From the NCBI GenBank assembly GCA_002448875.1, contig DKAS01000151.1, forward strand, positions 19,555 to 36,847: a stretch of DNA of 17,293 nucleotides. Reading direction: 5' to 3'. The notes beneath the pieces were generated by a model. The model searched no databases. It was not told where the DNA came from and was given only the letters and a program-made list of their open reading frames with translations. Both the position numbers and the translations under genes were made by a program. This document shows positions 15,676 to 17,293 of this stretch, piece by piece (the first letter of the stretch is position 1; each line of letters begins with the position of its first letter). The stretch is from Proteobacteria bacterium UBA6920 (GTDB lineage: Bacteria > Pseudomonadota > Gammaproteobacteria > SG8-11).

Positions 15676-15709
15676 AAAAAAATTCGCGGTGGAATTGCCA
15701 CCGCGAATT
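15676..15709 (-). terminator. Intrinsic terminator of the DUF2235 gene
   Basis: A 12-bp perfect stem AATTCGCGGTGG/CCACCGCGAATT with a 5-nt loop is followed on the minus strand by a run of seven T. It stands between the DUF2235 stop and the DUF11 start and could also attenuate readthrough into the DUF11 gene. Confidence 0.92.
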
Positions 15710-15796
15710 CTGGCGAGCTCAGAAGCGTCAACACCGGTGCTGGCAGTCTATTCCCGCGCACCGAAAATATTTTTTGATCGCCAGCCTTCCTTCTCC

Positions 15797-16948
15797 CTAG
15801 GCAGGGAGATTCACAGGTTGATAAGGCGCGGCGGGCTCTCCCGGTTCGGAGACCACCGCCTCACATTGCATACGTTGACCTATGGATTCGTCCTGCGGAA
15901 TCTCCGCGGGAAATTTTCGCTTCCCCAGCTTGATCCCCTTGACGTTCCAGGGTGAATGGGTCCAGGGTTTATGGGCGACACCGCGCACATCCGGACGGAT
16001 TCCCACCCCCTGGTCTCGGTCCAGATCGACGCCCACTTCCGCCAATCGATCGAGCATCCAATGCAAGGCAAGATCCGACAAACCGCTCTGATTTTCCGCC
16101 ACCGGATAGCCACCACCGACGTCGGCGTGCGCCCCGGGAAACAAGCGCTGATTCACATTGGGCGCGGGACGCCACAGGCTGGGAGTGAAGTCCTGGCGCT
16201 GCTCGTCGAGGGCGAGAGCCTGAAAACCATGCCGCACGCGTTCACTGAGCACATTATTGGCAAACTTGAATTTGTCGGTGCGCCGACCACCCTTGCCGTA
16301 GTCCGGAATGCCCAATGCGCCTACGGTATCCCAAACCGCCACCGAGGCGATGGTTTCAACTTTGATTTTGTCGCTGTCACGCAGATGCCGGAAGGACAGC
16401 AGCTCCTGCAGTTTCGGAACGATATCCAGAACATCCTCGACAGTAAATCTTGTATCGCACTTTTTCTTATAGTCCATCCACACTTGCATGCCCAGTCGAT
16501 ATGCCTGTTGCCTGTCTGCCGCCGCTTCCTTGCTCAACAGGCCTTGCGACAGGATCATGCCGGCCAGGGCGCGGGCGGTATATGCGCCGCGACTGAAGCC
16601 GACGATGTGGATGTCTGCATTGCTTTCATAGTTTCTGGAAATGAAGGTATAGCCGCGGACGATACGCGCCACCAGGCCAGCGCCAAAAGCCCCTCCCAGA
16701 ACGCTCATGATGGGATTGCCTGAATCGCCGACGCCGTGTATGTATTTTGCCACCTGCACCCTGCCATCACCGGAATCGTATTTCTTTTCCTGCTCATGGT
16801 CGGATGGCGAGCACTCGGCGTTTAGACTGCCGCGCAAAAGTTGAAACAGTTTATAGACGTTGGTTGGATCCGCTTTTCCGTCTTTATCCTCGTCCTGGCC
16901 GGGAGCATTCCAGGTTCCATCCGCGCAAAATACGATATTTTTTGTCAT
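15797..16948 (-). CDS. DUF2235 / Tle1-like alpha/beta hydrolase (probable lipase or phospholipase)
   Basis: A 383-residue cytosolic hydrolase. ATG 16948 is preceded by AAAGGG about 8 nt away and opens with the family's N-terminal strand NIVFCADGTWN; the frame continues upstream to 17152 but that part is not protein-like for this family. The nucleophile elbow is GFSRG (Ser119) followed by AYTARALAG. Asp207 in AVWDTVGALG and His274 in PGAHADVGGGYP are candidate members of the catalytic triad. Residues 19-27 read D-x-D-x-D-G-x-x-D, an acidic loop that could bind calcium. There is no signal peptide or membrane segment. The same fold forms the catalytic part of Tle1 type VI secretion phospholipases, but no VgrG, PAAR, adaptor or immunity-like gene is in the window, and the protein lacks the extra C-terminal domain of long Tle1 proteins. 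A housekeeping lipase is equally possible. Confidence 0.9.
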   Translation of the reverse strand: MTKNIVFCADGTWNAPGQDEDKDGKADPTNVYKLFQLLRGSLNAECSPSDHEQEKKYDSGDGRVQVAKYIHGVGDSGNPIMSVLGGAFGAGLVARIVRGYTFISRNYESNADIHIVGFSRGAYTARALAGMILSQGLLSKEAAADRQQAYRLGMQVWMDYKKKCDTRFTVEDVLDIVPKLQELLSFRHLRDSDKIKVETIASVAVWDTVGALGIPDYGKGGRRTDKFKFANNVLSERVRHGFQALALDEQRQDFTPSLWRPAPNVNQRLFPGAHADVGGGYPVAENQSGLSDLALHWMLDRLAEVGVDLDRDQGVGIRPDVRGVAHKPWTHSPWNVKGIKLGKRKFPAEIPQDESIGQRMQCEAVVSEPGEPAAPYQPVNLPA

Positions 16949-17208
16949 TGTTATACCCTTTCGTAGTTCCAGAAGAAATACCGGAGGCTGACGACCCCCG
17001 GCGATTTTTGTCTTGTCACGTGGTAGCGCCCGCGCATAAACAGGGGCCTCACTAAAAGTAGCCAACGCACCATGCTTTTGGCAAATGGCCGAGCCCTGTT
17101 TTTGTTGAAATGTAATTAAGTCACACGCTCCGCGCGCGCTGACAATCGCCACAGGATAGATGACCAGTGTTCTGCGACACCCTGGTGCCGCGGTCGAGGC
17201 GGGTATGG
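16949..17208. other. Intergenic region, 260 bp, no feature identified
   Basis: It lies between the probable metallophosphoesterase and the DUF2235 gene. An imperfect hairpin (GCGGCACC/GGTGTCGC, near 17175-17192) lacks a T-run. No convincing promoter pair is seen, although the DUF2235 promoter should lie here if the two genes are not cotranscribed. Confidence 0.4.
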
Positions 17209-17293
17209 CTATTTATCCACCAGCGGCCGCAAATCGAATACGGCGATTTCCGCCGGTGCCAGTACTCGCATCGGCGGCCCCCAGGTGCCGGTG
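17209..17293 (-). CDS. C-terminal end of a probable metallophosphoesterase (partial)
   Basis: The last 27 codons of a gene entering from the right edge and ending in TAG. The peptide runs T-G-T-W-G-P-P-M-R-V-L-A-P-A-E-I and ends FDLRPLVDK. GTGxWGPPMR followed by APxEI resembles the C-terminus of YkuE/YaeI-type calcineurin-like phosphoesterases, where it follows the last metal-binding His region. The catalytic motifs are outside the window, so this rests on one short motif. Confidence 0.5.
   Translation of the reverse strand, partial: TGTWGPPMRVLAPAEIAVFDLRPLVDK

Noticed and set aside
15792..15809. Small inverted repeat TCTCCCT/AGGGAGA overlapping the DUF2235 stop codon
   Set aside because: It has a short 4-nt loop and no T-run, and a much better terminator lies about 85 bp downstream.
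15956..16723. Plus-strand open frame of 255 codons over the DUF2235 gene
   Set aside because: It is antisense to the hydrolase and explained by codon bias of the real gene; no domain was recognised.
15797..16948. Type VI secretion effector module
   Set aside because: There is no VgrG, PAAR, adaptor or immunity-like gene in the window, so only the catalytic fold can be claimed.
16949..17152. A 68-codon N-terminal extension of the DUF2235 protein
   Set aside because: The family motif NIVFCADGTWN begins right after ATG 16948, which has an SD; the extension is not hydrophobic enough for a signal and looks non-coding.

Overview
The window comes from a Gram-negative, respiring proteobacterium, probably an environmental gammaproteobacterium. 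The evidence is an outer-membrane phospholipase A, several lipobox-bearing lipoproteins, a 12-haem c-type cytochrome, NarL-type and hybrid two-component kinases, and intrinsic terminators of the usual hairpin plus T-run form. G+C looks mid-50s percent by eye. No tRNA, rRNA, IS element, integrase or CRISPR array was seen. All assignments rest on reading motifs; no database search was run.

Layout. All but one gene lie on the minus strand. At the left edge a 51-residue lipoprotein (1112-1267) precedes a truncated surface protein (1-1067) with a heptad coil and a head of 15-residue repeats. After about 630 bp without a convincing gene comes a 1048-residue hybrid histidine kinase (1897-5043). Its sensor is a type I periplasmic-binding fold, but it has no signal peptide or membrane segment. 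Its upstream region holds a perfect 8-7-8 dyad, a TATAAT box and a 13-codon leader ORF in the kinase frame. Next is a secreted SBBP-repeat (beta-propeller-like) protein with a C-terminal PKD/Ig-like domain (5495-7963), followed by its terminator. The only plus-strand gene is a lipoprotein (8311-9348), divergent from the SBBP gene.

The centre looks like a respiratory/envelope module. Read leftwards from 13862 it is: pldA (12921-13862), then 14 bp later a 12-haem lipoprotein cytochrome (11743-12906), then a separately promoted sCache-sensor kinase (10123-11550) overlapping a NarL/LuxR response regulator (9488-10126) by ATGA. To the right are a secreted protein with two DUF11 domains (14189-15640), a cytosolic DUF2235/Tle1-like lipase (15797-16948), and at the edge the C-terminus of a probable metallophosphoesterase (17209-17293).

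How it fits together. Most products are exported and are separated by their own terminators, as in an envelope-oriented accessory region. The parts most worth follow-up are the pldA-cytochrome pair beside a Cache two-component system with palindromic candidate operators, and the soluble PBP-fold kinase with its dyad and leader ORF.
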